A stretch of 64,000 nt of DNA from a halophilic archaeon (lineage in GTDB: Archaea; Halobacteriota; Halobacteria; Halobacteriales; Haladaptataceae), in contig QNGA01000002.1 of NCBI GenBank assembly GCA_003298465.1, positions 372,001-436,000 of the forward strand, read 5' to 3'. Made by a program: the position numbers and the translations under genes. Under the pieces are notes generated by a model that saw nothing but the letters and a program-made list of their open reading frames with translations, searched no databases and was not told the origin of the DNA. This document shows positions 17,361 through 26,488 of the stretch, piece by piece. Numbering within the stretch: the first letter of the stretch is position 1; every line of letters starts with the position of its first letter.

Positions 17361-18521
17361 ATGCAAGCTGCAATCTGGGCCTACCCGTGGGATCTTCTCG
17401 ACGAGGGCGTCGAGACCGTCGCCGACCGACTCGGAGAGATGGGCGTGACCGAGGTCAACCTCGCAACCAACTACCACTCGGTGCAGACGTTTCTCCCCCA
17501 TAACCCGGAACGACGAACGTTCTTCGCACACGCCAGTTCGTACTTTCAGCCCGGTGACGGCTACGACGGTGTCACACCGGTGCCTAACGAGACGATGGGT
17601 GAGGATGATTGGCTGGAGCGGATCGTCGAAGAGATAGCGGACACTCACCTGACGCTGAACTCCTGGACTGTCGGTTGTCACAATTCGAGACTGGGGATGG
17701 AGCGTCCCGACCTAACGTTGGAATCCCCTCACGGAGATTCGCTCGTGTTCGGGCTCTGTCCATCCAACCCATCTGTGCAATCGTATCTCACGAATCTGGT
17801 CGAGGACCTCGACGCACGGGCTCCGTTCGAACGCATCGAACTGGAGACGTTCGATTACTTCTACGGGACGGGGTTCGGATGGCACCACGACAAGTACCAT
17901 ACCCGCCTCGGGACGCTCGGCGAGTTCCTGTTCGGCCTCTGTTTCTGCGACCACTGTCGTTCGAACGCCGCCGACGCAGGGATCGACGTCGAGAGAGCAC
18001 GTGAGACGTGCCGGACGACTGTCGACGCGCTCGCGGAAGGTAACATCGACCCAGAGCGTTCGGTAGAGGAGTGGCTCGACGGTCACCCGGCGGTTGCTGA
18101 CTACGTCGACGCTCGAACAGACACTCTCACCGCCCTGTTCCGAACGCTGGGGGACGCTGTCACGGATGCAGAACTCGGATACTACGTCGGCTTCGTCGGA
18201 GCGGATCGATCGTGGATGCACGGAGCAGACTTGGAGGCACTCGCCGATTCCGTCGACTTCTACACGGTTATGGCGTACGAGTCTTCTCGAGAGGCGGCCG
18301 TCGAACAGTACCAGACGGCACTGAAGCTCTCCGGCGATGTACCGGTTCACGCCGGCGTACTCCCCGGCCACCCCTCGGTTTACGATTCACAGACGACCCG
18401 TGAGATTGTCGACGGACTCGCGGAAGCCGGCGCCCCACGTCTCTCCTTCTACAATTATGGGCTCCTGCCGGAACACAATCTTACATGGATCGAAAACGCG
18501 CTCGAACAATGCCCTAGCTGA
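17361..18521 (+). CDS. Putative TIM-barrel protein, glycoside-hydrolase-like, function unknown
   Basis: The 386-residue acidic protein starts MQAAIWAYPWDLLDEG and shows alternating beta-alpha spacing (VTEVNLATNYHSVQTF, RIELETFDYFYG, LGYYVGFVGADR, VDFYTVMAYESS, VPVHAGVLPGHPS), consistent with a TIM barrel. Two Cys pairs (FCDHC with a preceding Cys) may bind metal. I do not recognise a named family; glycosidase-like or epimerase-like barrels are possible. No signal peptide is seen, so it is probably cytoplasmic. It precedes the ABC transporter genes by 100 bases on the same strand and may act on the imported compound. The start matches a leaderless promoter. Confidence 0.6.
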   Translation: MQAAIWAYPWDLLDEGVETVADRLGEMGVTEVNLATNYHSVQTFLPHNPERRTFFAHASSYFQPGDGYDGVTPVPNETMGEDDWLERIVEEIADTHLTLNSWTVGCHNSRLGMERPDLTLESPHGDSLVFGLCPSNPSVQSYLTNLVEDLDARAPFERIELETFDYFYGTGFGWHHDKYHTRLGTLGEFLFGLCFCDHCRSNAADAGIDVERARETCRTTVDALAEGNIDPERSVEEWLDGHPAVADYVDARTDTLTALFRTLGDAVTDAELGYYVGFVGADRSWMHGADLEALADSVDFYTVMAYESSREAAVEQYQTALKLSGDVPVHAGVLPGHPSVYDSQTTREIVDGLAEAGAPRLSFYNYGLLPEHNLTWIENALEQCPS

Positions 18522-18621
18522 TACTTTATGACTATGCAGTGAAGAAGACTATTTTCCGATATTCTTTCCCGAAAACATCCGACAGCTATTAATCAGCGGA
18601 AAGGGTTTCTCTTGATTGTCT

Positions 18622-20001
18622 ATGCCAGACGATAACAACGGTACAAGTATCGCTTCGAGACGTAAGTTTATCGCCGCTTCGAGCCTCGTCACTGCTGGTC
18701 TAGCCGGGTGCACCGGATTCGGAGGCGGCGATGGCAACGGTAGCGGTGGCGGCAGCGGTACTACGAAACTCACGTACTGGCATCAGGAAGGCGTCCCCCA
18801 CCGACAGAAACAGTTCGAGAAATACACGAAGAAGTTCAACCAGAAACAGGATAACATCGAGGTTTCAGTCGAACCCCAGAACTGGAACTCCGTCTTCGGC
18901 AAACTAACGAGCGCCCTCGAAGCGGGGAAAGAACCCGACTTCATGTTCTCCCTCCCGGCGTTCACGATGACGTTCCAGTCCCGTGGTGACCTCGTCGACG
19001 TCTCCGATATCGTGAAGGACCTCAAGAAAGAACACGGGATGTTCGACAACGCTATCACGCCGTTCCAATACCAGGGCGGTACGTGGGGTATTCCGATGTG
19101 GGACATGGTGTTCCTCCATCACTTCAGGACTGACAAACTGAAAGACACGAACGCCTGGGCTCCAAAGAACTGGCAGCAGTGGTCACAGGCGCTAACGAAG
19201 GTCACCGACAACGACAATTACGGAATCACACTCCCGGCTGCGAAGAACCTCTGGACCACCGAGAACCTCTACACCCTGATGATCAACAACGGAGCCTACG
19301 TCTACGGTCCAAAGGGGAAAATCATGTTCGACACCCCGGAAACCGTTGAAACGCTGGAATTCTATAAGAAGGTGTTCGAGCAGGCTAGTCCACCGAGCGC
19401 GACCAACTGGGGCTGGGCAGAGTGGGAACGGTCGCTCCTACAGGGCACGAGTTACTCGACGAACGGCTTCTCGTCGTGGGCCCGCAGTCTCGAAGAGACG
19501 GGGCTCGCAGGGAAGTTCGGCGCTATCGAGCAACCCTACCCCAAGGGCGGTCAAGAAGGAAGCGTTCACTACGTCAACGACATCATGGTGTTCAACGAGA
19601 AGAAAAAGAGCGCTATCGCGAAGTTCGTCAAATTCTTGCACAGCAAGGGTGTCTACGGTGAGTGGTTGGCCAACACTGAACCGACGCTGTACCTTCCTGT
19701 CACCAAGACGGGGAAGAACTCGGACAAGTTCTGGAACCACAAACTCATCAAGAAACACGAGAAGATGGTCAAGACGCAATTCGACGCGCTACCCAAAGCA
19801 TCTCTCTACGGATTCCGCGACATCCACCTCAAGAACGACACGTACATCCCCAGTGTCGGGACGCTCGAAGGCTCCCACGTGTTAGGAGAAATCGTTCAAC
19901 GGCTCATCGTAAACGACCAGTCTCCAGAGAAAGCGGCTTCATGGGGACAGAAACGGCTACAGAACGTCTTGAAGACCGAGAAAAGTAGCAAAATCAACTG
20001 A
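18622..20001 (+). CDS. ABC transporter substrate-binding lipoprotein (sugar-type, Tat-exported)
   Basis: About 459 residues with a twin-arginine signal (SRRKFIAASSLVTAG) ending in a lipobox LAGC (Cys30), then a Gly/Ser-rich linker, as is usual for haloarchaeal Tat lipoproteins. The mature part (LTYWHQEGVPHRQKQFEKY, later GWAEWERSLLQG and WARSLEE) resembles family 1 carbohydrate-binding proteins such as MalE/UgpB. It binds the solute outside the membrane and delivers it to the two permeases encoded downstream. The ATG at 18622 is preferred to an in-frame TTG at 18616. It is unusually rich in Lys and Phe compared with its neighbours. Confidence 0.85.
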   Translation: MPDDNNGTSIASRRKFIAASSLVTAGLAGCTGFGGGDGNGSGGGSGTTKLTYWHQEGVPHRQKQFEKYTKKFNQKQDNIEVSVEPQNWNSVFGKLTSALEAGKEPDFMFSLPAFTMTFQSRGDLVDVSDIVKDLKKEHGMFDNAITPFQYQGGTWGIPMWDMVFLHHFRTDKLKDTNAWAPKNWQQWSQALTKVTDNDNYGITLPAAKNLWTTENLYTLMINNGAYVYGPKGKIMFDTPETVETLEFYKKVFEQASPPSATNWGWAEWERSLLQGTSYSTNGFSSWARSLEETGLAGKFGAIEQPYPKGGQEGSVHYVNDIMVFNEKKKSAIAKFVKFLHSKGVYGEWLANTEPTLYLPVTKTGKNSDKFWNHKLIKKHEKMVKTQFDALPKASLYGFRDIHLKNDTYIPSVGTLEGSHVLGEIVQRLIVNDQSPEKAASWGQKRLQNVLKTEKSSKIN

Positions 20002-20003
20002 CG

Positions 20004-20921
20004 ATGTCGACGACAACTCGTTCCGAAGCGGTCCGCCAGTATCTCGAGAAATACGATCGGGAGACGCTCGTCGGTGCAGGTCTCATCGTCCCGGCCGTTC
20101 TCCTCATCGTTCTCGCTCTCGTATATCCGTTTCTGAGCGCCCTCTTCATCAGCTTCACAGACTACGCGGCCGGCGAAATCGTGGGGCTTTCGCACTACGA
20201 ATGGTTGTTCGGAACGGATACGTTCTGGTCGGCGCTCAAACGAAGCCTCCTGTGGACGGTCGGCAACCTCGCACTCCAAGGTATCGCAGGTATCGGCATC
20301 GCGCTGTTGCTCCACCGCCATTTCTTCGGACGCGACGCGGTTCGAACAGTTATGCTGATTCCATTCGTCATCCCGTCGGCAGTGACGGCTGTCATGTGGC
20401 GGTGGCTCCTCAACACGACCTATGGACCGCTCAACCAGTGGCTCGTCCAATTAGGACTGTTGTCACAGCCCGTGAACCCGCTGGCAGATCCGTCGCTCGC
20501 CCTCCTGACCGTCACGCTCATCAACACCTGGCGGTGGGCGCCTCTCGTCGCACTCGTCGTGTTCGCGGTGCTCCAGACGATTCCGAACGAAGAATACGAG
20601 GCCGCCCGCATCGAGGGAGCTGGCATGCTCAACGAGTTCTATCACGTCACGTATCCCCACTTACAGAGCTCCATGACTGTGCTCGGTCTACTCGGCTTCC
20701 TCTTGACGTTCAACATCTTCGACATCATCTGGCTGCTGACCAACGGCGGACCGGTCGGCAGAACGACTACACTCCCCGTGTTCATCTACGAAATCGCGTT
20801 CAATACGCAGCGCATCGGGCGTGGGACGGCCATCAGCGTCGTGCTGTTCCTGCTGCTCGTCGTGTTCGTCGCACTCTACTTCCAGCAGGAGGAATTCAAG
20901 GAAGGAGGTGAGTTCGCATGA
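20004..20921 (+). CDS. ABC transporter permease (MalF-like)
   Basis: The 305-residue protein has about six membrane segments and the cytoplasmic EAA loop EEYEAARIEGAGMLNEF that docks onto the ATPase. It starts two bases after the stop of the binding protein, and its stop overlaps the next permease start by four bases. It forms the channel with the second permease in a CUT1-like sugar importer. The N-terminal membrane segment (VGAGLIVPAVLLIVLALVYP) is typical of MalF/UgpA-type subunits without the extra periplasmic domain. Confidence 0.88.
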   Translation: MSTTTRSEAVRQYLEKYDRETLVGAGLIVPAVLLIVLALVYPFLSALFISFTDYAAGEIVGLSHYEWLFGTDTFWSALKRSLLWTVGNLALQGIAGIGIALLLHRHFFGRDAVRTVMLIPFVIPSAVTAVMWRWLLNTTYGPLNQWLVQLGLLSQPVNPLADPSLALLTVTLINTWRWAPLVALVVFAVLQTIPNEEYEAARIEGAGMLNEFYHVTYPHLQSSMTVLGLLGFLLTFNIFDIIWLLTNGGPVGRTTTLPVFIYEIAFNTQRIGRGTAISVVLFLLLVVFVALYFQQEEFKEGGEFA

Positions 20922-21757
20922 GTTCGCGATACTCCACCTACCGTCGCGTCGCAGAGGGTATGCGGTACACCCTGATAGCGACAGTACTCGTCGTCTTCTT
21001 GTTCCCCTTCTACTGGATGCTCAAGACGTCGTTCGAACCAACGAACGTCATCTATCAGGGCGTCCACCTCGTCCCGCCGAAGATGACGTTCGATCACTAC
21101 CAGCGAGCGCTCGAGATCGAGTTCGTCGGTGCAGTCTGGAACAGCCTCATCGTCGCCATCGGGACGACGCTGCTGACGACGGCCGTGGCGCTACTGGGTG
21201 CGTACAGCATCCTTCGATTCACGTACCCTGGCCGCCAGAAAGCCGCGAAGCTGGTGTTGCTAACGTACATGTTCCCGCACGTGGCGCTCATGGTGCCGAT
21301 GTATCAACTCGCCGCAGACTTCGGGATGCTCGGACACCCCGTCACGCTCATCCTCGTCCACTCGATGCTGGCGCTGCCGTTCTGCATGTGGATCCTCCAA
21401 GCGTTCTTGGAAGACATCCCACGAGAACTCGAAGAAGCAGCGCTCGTCGAGGGAGCGAGTCAGTTCGGCGCATTCCTCCGCATCACTATCCCGCAGGCGA
21501 TGCCCGGCATCATCGCTGCAGGGACGTTCGCGTACATCATGTCGTGGGGCGAGTACATGTTCGCGTACGTGGTGATGACCGATTCAGCCAGTCACACGGT
21601 ACCGGTCGCGCTTCAGCAGTTGCTCGGATCGTACTCCATCAGCTGGGGCCTGCTTGCGGCGGTGAGCGTCATCGCGACGATTCCCGTCCTTGCCTTGTTC
21701 TGGTTGATGGCGAAGTACCTCGGTGAAGGCATCGCGAAAGGTGCAGGAGTGGTCTAA
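20918..21757 (+). CDS. ABC transporter permease (MalG-like)
   Basis: The 279-residue protein has six predicted membrane segments, the first at about residues 21-37 (IATVLVVFLFPFYWML), and the EAA loop ELEEAALVEGASQFGAFLR. This is the second permease of the importer, overlapping the first by four bases (ATGA) and followed two bases later by the ATPase gene. The length is normal for the MalG/UgpE type. Confidence 0.88.
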   Translation: MSSRYSTYRRVAEGMRYTLIATVLVVFLFPFYWMLKTSFEPTNVIYQGVHLVPPKMTFDHYQRALEIEFVGAVWNSLIVAIGTTLLTTAVALLGAYSILRFTYPGRQKAAKLVLLTYMFPHVALMVPMYQLAADFGMLGHPVTLILVHSMLALPFCMWILQAFLEDIPRELEEAALVEGASQFGAFLRITIPQAMPGIIAAGTFAYIMSWGEYMFAYVVMTDSASHTVPVALQQLLGSYSISWGLLAAVSVIATIPVLALFWLMAKYLGEGIAKGAGVV

Positions 21758-21759
21758 AC

Positions 21760-22872
21760 ATGGGCGAAATCAAACTCGACAATCTGACGAAGGAGTATGG
21801 TGACCTCGTAGCAGTGAACAGCGTCGACATCACAATCCCTGACGGGTCCTACACGATGATTCTGGGGCCCTCCGGCTGTGGAAAATCGACCACGCTCCGG
21901 ATGATCGCCGGACTGGAGACGCCGACGAGGGGTGACGTGAGTATCGACGACGAAATCGTTACGGATCTCCCCCCGCGCAAGCGCGATCTCAGCATGGTCT
22001 TCCAGAATCTCGCGCTGTGGGATCACAAGTCTGTTCGCGAGAACATGGCCTTCGGACTGGAGATGGACGGTGTCCCGAAGAACGAGCAGAATGAACAGGT
22101 CGAGCGTATCGCAGAGATACTCCAGATCGAGGACAAACTCGACCAATCGCCCGCAGCGCTATCCGGTGGGCAGCAACAGCGCGTCGCCCTCGGACGGAGT
22201 CTCGTCCGCGAACCTGACGTCATCCTGCTGGACGAACCGCTTTCCTCGCTGGACGCGAAACTCCGCCTCGAGATGCGGGCCGAACTCGCGCGTATCCAGC
22301 AGCGAATCGGCACCACGTTCGTCCACGTGACGCACAACCAGGAGGACGCCATGTCGATCGCCGACGAGATTCTGCTACTCAACAACGGCCAGATTCAACA
22401 GTACGGCGACCCGATCGACCTGTTCGAGGATCCGAACAACGAGTTCGTCGCCAACTTCATCGGGACACCGAGCATGAACCTCCTCGACGCGACGTACGTC
22501 GACGACGGAGAGCAGCCGCACATCGACACAGGCGGGTTCCAACTCGCCATTCCCGAGGCCTACCACGAGATCTACCGTGAGAACATTCCCTCTCGGGATG
22601 TCCACATCGGACTGCGACCGAACAAGCTCCGCCCTACACGGAACGGCGGAACGCCCGACATGCCGTCGTTCGATGCCTCAGTCTCGATGGTCGAGACGTT
22701 CGGCGACGCCAACTGGTACTACCTCGACGCAGGCACCGACGAAGACCTGATCATGAAGACGGCTGACGAAGACGTGATTCAGTCGGTGTCGACGCACGAC
22801 GACCTCACAGTCTCAGTGAGCCCGGATGCGATCCACGTGTTCGACCCTGAGAAGGGTGAGGCATACACCTGA
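21760..22872 (+). CDS. ABC transporter ATP-binding protein (MalK/UgpC type)
   Basis: The 370-residue ATPase has Walker A GPSGCGKST (about residues 37-45), a Q-loop (VFQNLALWDH), signature LSGGQQQR, Walker B VILLDEP and the switch His in VTHNQEDAM. The extra C-terminal OB-type domain (about 240-370) is typical of sugar importers and can bind regulatory proteins. It powers the import complex with the two permeases encoded upstream. A threonine-synthase-like gene follows after only two bases, so the transporter and that enzyme are one operon. Confidence 0.9.
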   Translation: MGEIKLDNLTKEYGDLVAVNSVDITIPDGSYTMILGPSGCGKSTTLRMIAGLETPTRGDVSIDDEIVTDLPPRKRDLSMVFQNLALWDHKSVRENMAFGLEMDGVPKNEQNEQVERIAEILQIEDKLDQSPAALSGGQQQRVALGRSLVREPDVILLDEPLSSLDAKLRLEMRAELARIQQRIGTTFVHVTHNQEDAMSIADEILLLNNGQIQQYGDPIDLFEDPNNEFVANFIGTPSMNLLDATYVDDGEQPHIDTGGFQLAIPEAYHEIYRENIPSRDVHIGLRPNKLRPTRNGGTPDMPSFDASVSMVETFGDANWYYLDAGTDEDLIMKTADEDVIQSVSTHDDLTVSVSPDAIHVFDPEKGEAYT

Positions 22873-22874
22873 TC

Positions 22875-24056
22875 ATGCCCTTTCGGTGTCAATCTTGCAG
22901 GGCGTCGGTAGCTGACGTTTCGGCAACCTGTGACGAGTGCGGTGGATTCGTTCGCTACGTCGAGGACGACTCGACGGCGCTCCGTCGCGCCGTCGATGGC
23001 GATCCAGCAGCGGCGCTTCCCGACTTTGCGTCCGATCTCGGGATGGGCGAGGGTTCAACTCCCTTGGTCGAGTTCGATCGAACGAGCCAGACCCTCTCAG
23101 GAACCGTCTACGGCAAGCTGGAGTCACTGAATCCGACGTGCTCGTTCAAGGACCGCGGCAGTTCGCTGACGGTGTCGGCTGTCACCGACGCCGACACACC
23201 CTGGGAAGGGCTCATCGTCGCCAGCACCGGGAATACTGCACCGAGTGTCGCGGCGTACGCCGCCCGAGCCGGCGTCCCATGTGTAGTGCTAGTGCCGGAA
23301 GGAACGTCGTTTTCCAAGCTCGAGCAAGTCGCGGCCCACGGCGTCGACATCTTCACCGTCGACGGATCGTTCAGTGACTGCTTCCAGCTGGCCGACACAG
23401 TTAGTGACGACAGAGTGCTCAACGCGACAGCCGTGTACTCCGCTAACGCGCTCGTCGCCAGTGCGAACCGCACCGTCGCGTTCGAACTCGTCGCGGAGTT
23501 AGGGCAGGCCCCAGACTGGGTGACCGTCCCCGTCGGTGCAGGACCCCTGCTCGGGGGAACACATTTCGGATTCGCCGAACTCCGCGACGCAGGAATCATC
23601 GATAGCGTCCCACGAATGCTCTGCGTGCAGGCACGCGGATGTCATCCCATCGTCCGCGCCATAGAACACGGTGAGACAGTGCGTCCGTGGACGGAACCGA
23701 TCACGACGACAGTCGGCGCTATCGCCGATCCGCTCGACGGATACGCCGCCGACGGGGAACAGACCCGCCGAGCCGTCGTCGAAAGCGACGGTGACGCAGT
23801 CGCACTCGACGACAAGATGATCTACGAAGCAACGAACCGCCTCGCAGCGACCGAGGGCGTGTACGCCGAGCCCGCGAGCGCGGCGAGCGTCGCCGGTGTT
23901 CGTGCAGCGGACAGGGTCGACGACAGCGATACCGTCGTTGCACTAGTAACCGGTCATGGACTGAAAGAGAAAGACGAGGGCGAAGTAGCAGCCGAACCCG
24001 TTGGAACAGATACGTCGGTGATTCGTGACGCGGTGTTGTCTGGTTCAGCCGACTGA
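22875..24056 (+). CDS. Threonine synthase-like PLP-dependent enzyme
   Basis: The 393-residue fold-type II PLP enzyme has an N-terminal zinc-ribbon-like pair (CQSC at residues 5-8, CDEC at 19-22), a SFKDRGS motif with the Schiff-base Lys at 92, the STGNTAPS phosphate-binding loop and a late VALVTGHGLKEK. Threonine synthases convert O-phosphohomoserine to threonine, but here it is the last gene of a sugar-type ABC operon, two bases after the ATPase. It therefore probably performs a beta-elimination or replacement on the imported substrate. A housekeeping threonine synthase elsewhere in the genome would support that. Confidence 0.75.
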   Translation: MPFRCQSCRASVADVSATCDECGGFVRYVEDDSTALRRAVDGDPAAALPDFASDLGMGEGSTPLVEFDRTSQTLSGTVYGKLESLNPTCSFKDRGSSLTVSAVTDADTPWEGLIVASTGNTAPSVAAYAARAGVPCVVLVPEGTSFSKLEQVAAHGVDIFTVDGSFSDCFQLADTVSDDRVLNATAVYSANALVASANRTVAFELVAELGQAPDWVTVPVGAGPLLGGTHFGFAELRDAGIIDSVPRMLCVQARGCHPIVRAIEHGETVRPWTEPITTTVGAIADPLDGYAADGEQTRRAVVESDGDAVALDDKMIYEATNRLAATEGVYAEPASAASVAGVRAADRVDDSDTVVALVTGHGLKEKDEGEVAAEPVGTDTSVIRDAVLSGSAD

Positions 24057-24064
24057 GACGATAA

Positions 24065-25039
24065 TCACTCGAACTCCGGCAGTACGTCTTCGCCGAACCG
24101 CCGGATACTTTCGAGAGCGGGCTCCTGACTCATCCCGGGAAACTGCGTCCGGAAGATGAGATTGTCGACGCCGATGTCGCGGTACGTCTCGACTTTCTCC
24201 GCCACCTCAGCAGGCGTCCCGACCATTATCTGATCCTCAACATCGTCCCACGTTGGCCGACTGTCGAACTCGGGATTCCCCCATTTGATGTACTTTTCGT
24301 GGAGGTCGAGCATGTACGGTTCCAGTGCGTCGTAGGCCTCGTCCGTTGTCTCGCCGACGAAGCCGTCGACCATGATGGTGACCTCGGCATCGTCAGGGTC
24401 TTTTCCGGCTTCCTCGACGGAATCGTAGTAGAACTCGATGTCGTCACGAAGTTGTTCAGGTTCGGTCACTGCTGCGGTGAAGCCGTCACAGCGGTACGCG
24501 GCACGCTTGATCGCCACTTCGGCGTTACCGCCGCCCCAAAACCGAGGGCGCGGATCCTGTACGGGTTCCGGGCGAACGAACCCATCGTCGAACTGGATAT
24601 GGTCGCCGTCGTAGTCGAACCGTTCGCCCTCTAGAAGTCGCTTCGCGACCGAGATCGATTCGAGGAATCGACCCACGCGGTCGTCCATCCCGACTCCGAA
24701 GTTGACCAACTCGCTCTCACGGTATCCCAGCGACACTCCCCAGTTCGTCCGTCCGTTCGTGAGGTGGTCCAGCGCTGTGATGCGCTCGGCAAGGTGAATT
24801 GGATGATACACAGGCAGGATCAGAATGTTAGTCGCTAGCGTCAGCGTATCGGTACGAGCTCCAAGTGCCGACAGGAAGGTGAATGGTTCGTAGAACCCGT
24901 CCTCGTAGAAATGCCGTTCTCCGACGGCCGCTATGTCGTACCCTACGTCTTCCATGAGTGCTGCCTGCTCGAATGCGGCTTCGAACTCGAAATCTGCGCG
25001 TGTATCACCGTACTGGTTCAGATAGATGCCGAACTCCAT
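24065..25039 (-). CDS. LLM-class (luciferase-like) flavin/F420 oxidoreductase
   Basis: The 324-residue protein starts MEFGIYLNQYGDTRADFEFE and has VGYDIAAVGERHFYEDGFYEPFTFL across about residues 33-58, ATNILILPVYHPIHLAE, and WGVSLGYRESELVNFGV, typical of alkanal-monooxygenase-like LLM proteins. Either FMN (monooxygenase) or F420 (dehydrogenase) is possible; the sequence does not decide. It converges with the threonine-synthase-like gene and is divergent from the NCS1 permease gene. It is only distantly similar to the LLM protein at 16311-17264, so the two probably act on different steps. Confidence 0.75.
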   Translation of the reverse strand: MEFGIYLNQYGDTRADFEFEAAFEQAALMEDVGYDIAAVGERHFYEDGFYEPFTFLSALGARTDTLTLATNILILPVYHPIHLAERITALDHLTNGRTNWGVSLGYRESELVNFGVGMDDRVGRFLESISVAKRLLEGERFDYDGDHIQFDDGFVRPEPVQDPRPRFWGGGNAEVAIKRAAYRCDGFTAAVTEPEQLRDDIEFYYDSVEEAGKDPDDAEVTIMVDGFVGETTDEAYDALEPYMLDLHEKYIKWGNPEFDSRPTWDDVEDQIMVGTPAEVAEKVETYRDIGVDNLIFRTQFPGMSQEPALESIRRFGEDVLPEFE

Positions 25040-25168
25040 GTTGTTCTGTGCTACCTGCTACCATTTATACATTACACATAAATTCGGACGTGTCGGCACG
25101 ATTCCCATAATATCTCAGGTAAGTATCGCGAAATATTACCCAAATTCCATTGCGGTGGTCGTAATAGA

Positions 25169-26485
25169 ATGGTACGTGGTAGTATGCCGCTCATAGAAAC
25201 CGAAGGCGTCGAAGTCATCGACGAGGAGCAACGCAATCGAGGATTCTGGAAAATATTCGCCATCTGGGCGGGATTCGCCATCGTGATCACGAACTTCCTG
25301 CTCGGGTCGTTAACCATCGGTGCTGGATTGATAGAAGGGTTCACGGCTGCCGTGATCAGTATCGTGCTCGTCGGCGTCATCGTCTACTTCGGAACGAAGA
25401 TCGCCGCCGAACAGGGAACAGCAGGAACGACAGCAATGCGCGCTCCCTTCGGAATACGGGGACGAGTCATCCCAGCACTCGCAACAGTCCTGGCGACAGT
25501 CGGCTGGTTCGGTGTTCAAACCGGTATCGTCGCATCCAGTTCGAAAGCGATTCTCAGTAACTTCGGTATCACGGTTCCATTCTGGCTTCTAGCAGGAGCA
25601 CTAGGAATCGTGATGGCGACGGTCGCAGTATTCGGATACGAGTGGATCGAGTGGCTCAACCGACTTGCAGTGCCGATCATGACGATCCTACTCGGACTGG
25701 TCGTCTACCAGATCTTCACAAACTACTCGACCAGCCTCGGTAGCAGTGGTGGGACCGGGATGTCGTTCTGGGCAGCACTGAATGTCTTCCCGGCTGCCAC
25801 CGCCGCTTACCTCATCGTGGCGATGGATTACGGACGATACGGACAATCCCAGGACTCCTCACGCCCAGGATGGGGTGCGACGCTCGCCTGGATCGTTTTC
25901 GCCATCGTTCTCGCAGCGATCGGGATTCTGGCAGCCGCTGCCGCGGGAACGTGGAACCCGGTCGAAATCACAGTCGAACTCGGACTCGGATCGGTCGGCC
26001 TCCTGCTGTTGATCATGGGATCGTGGACGACGAACGTGACGAACGTCTACGTCGGAGGAATTGCACTATCGCAACTCACGGGCCTGCAACGGCTCTACAT
26101 GACCGTGCTTACGGGACTCGTCGGAACTGGACTCGCCGTCGCCGGCATCTTCAGCTACGGGGGCATCCAGAGTTTCCTCTCGGCGCTGACGGTCACACTC
26201 GTCCCGACGACAGGTATCCTGCTCGTGCATTACTACCTCATCGAAGGTGGGATGGACATCAACGCCCTGTTCGAAGTCGACGGGAAATACTGGTACGTCC
26301 GCGGATGGAACCCGGTCGCAGTGATGGCGTGGGCGATCGGCGCCGGGTTCGCCGTGCTGGCACCCGACTGGACTGTTCCAGCGTTGTCGAGCGCGCTCGT
26401 CGCGGGAGTCATCTACTACGCGCTCGACTCCCCGGTCGGAACCTGGATCGAACGATACCAGACCCAGCCACGGAGTAGCGACTAA
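25169..26485 (+). CDS. NCS1-type permease (cytosine/purine/hydantoin transporter family)
   Basis: The 438-residue membrane protein has about 12 hydrophobic segments. The first region (NRGFWKIFAIWAGFAIVITN) and the later FPAATAAYLIVAMDYGRYG match CodB-like NCS1 symporters, which move cytosine, uracil, allantoin or hydantoins with sodium or protons. A second ATG at 25184 is an alternative start. A TATA-like aaatatta lies near 25130. A Gfo/Idh oxidoreductase follows with three bases between the stop and the ATG, indicating an operon. This is a second uptake route in the cluster beside the ABC importer. Confidence 0.75.
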   Translation: MVRGSMPLIETEGVEVIDEEQRNRGFWKIFAIWAGFAIVITNFLLGSLTIGAGLIEGFTAAVISIVLVGVIVYFGTKIAAEQGTAGTTAMRAPFGIRGRVIPALATVLATVGWFGVQTGIVASSSKAILSNFGITVPFWLLAGALGIVMATVAVFGYEWIEWLNRLAVPIMTILLGLVVYQIFTNYSTSLGSSGGTGMSFWAALNVFPAATAAYLIVAMDYGRYGQSQDSSRPGWGATLAWIVFAIVLAAIGILAAAAAGTWNPVEITVELGLGSVGLLLLIMGSWTTNVTNVYVGGIALSQLTGLQRLYMTVLTGLVGTGLAVAGIFSYGGIQSFLSALTVTLVPTTGILLVHYYLIEGGMDINALFEVDGKYWYVRGWNPVAVMAWAIGAGFAVLAPDWTVPALSSALVAGVIYYALDSPVGTWIERYQTQPRSSD

Positions 26486-26488
26486 GTG

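Noticed and set aside
20201..21726. Long Arg/His-rich plus-strand frames within the ABC permease genes
   Set aside because: They are alternate-frame readings of the two permease genes, which have membrane segments and EAA loops.
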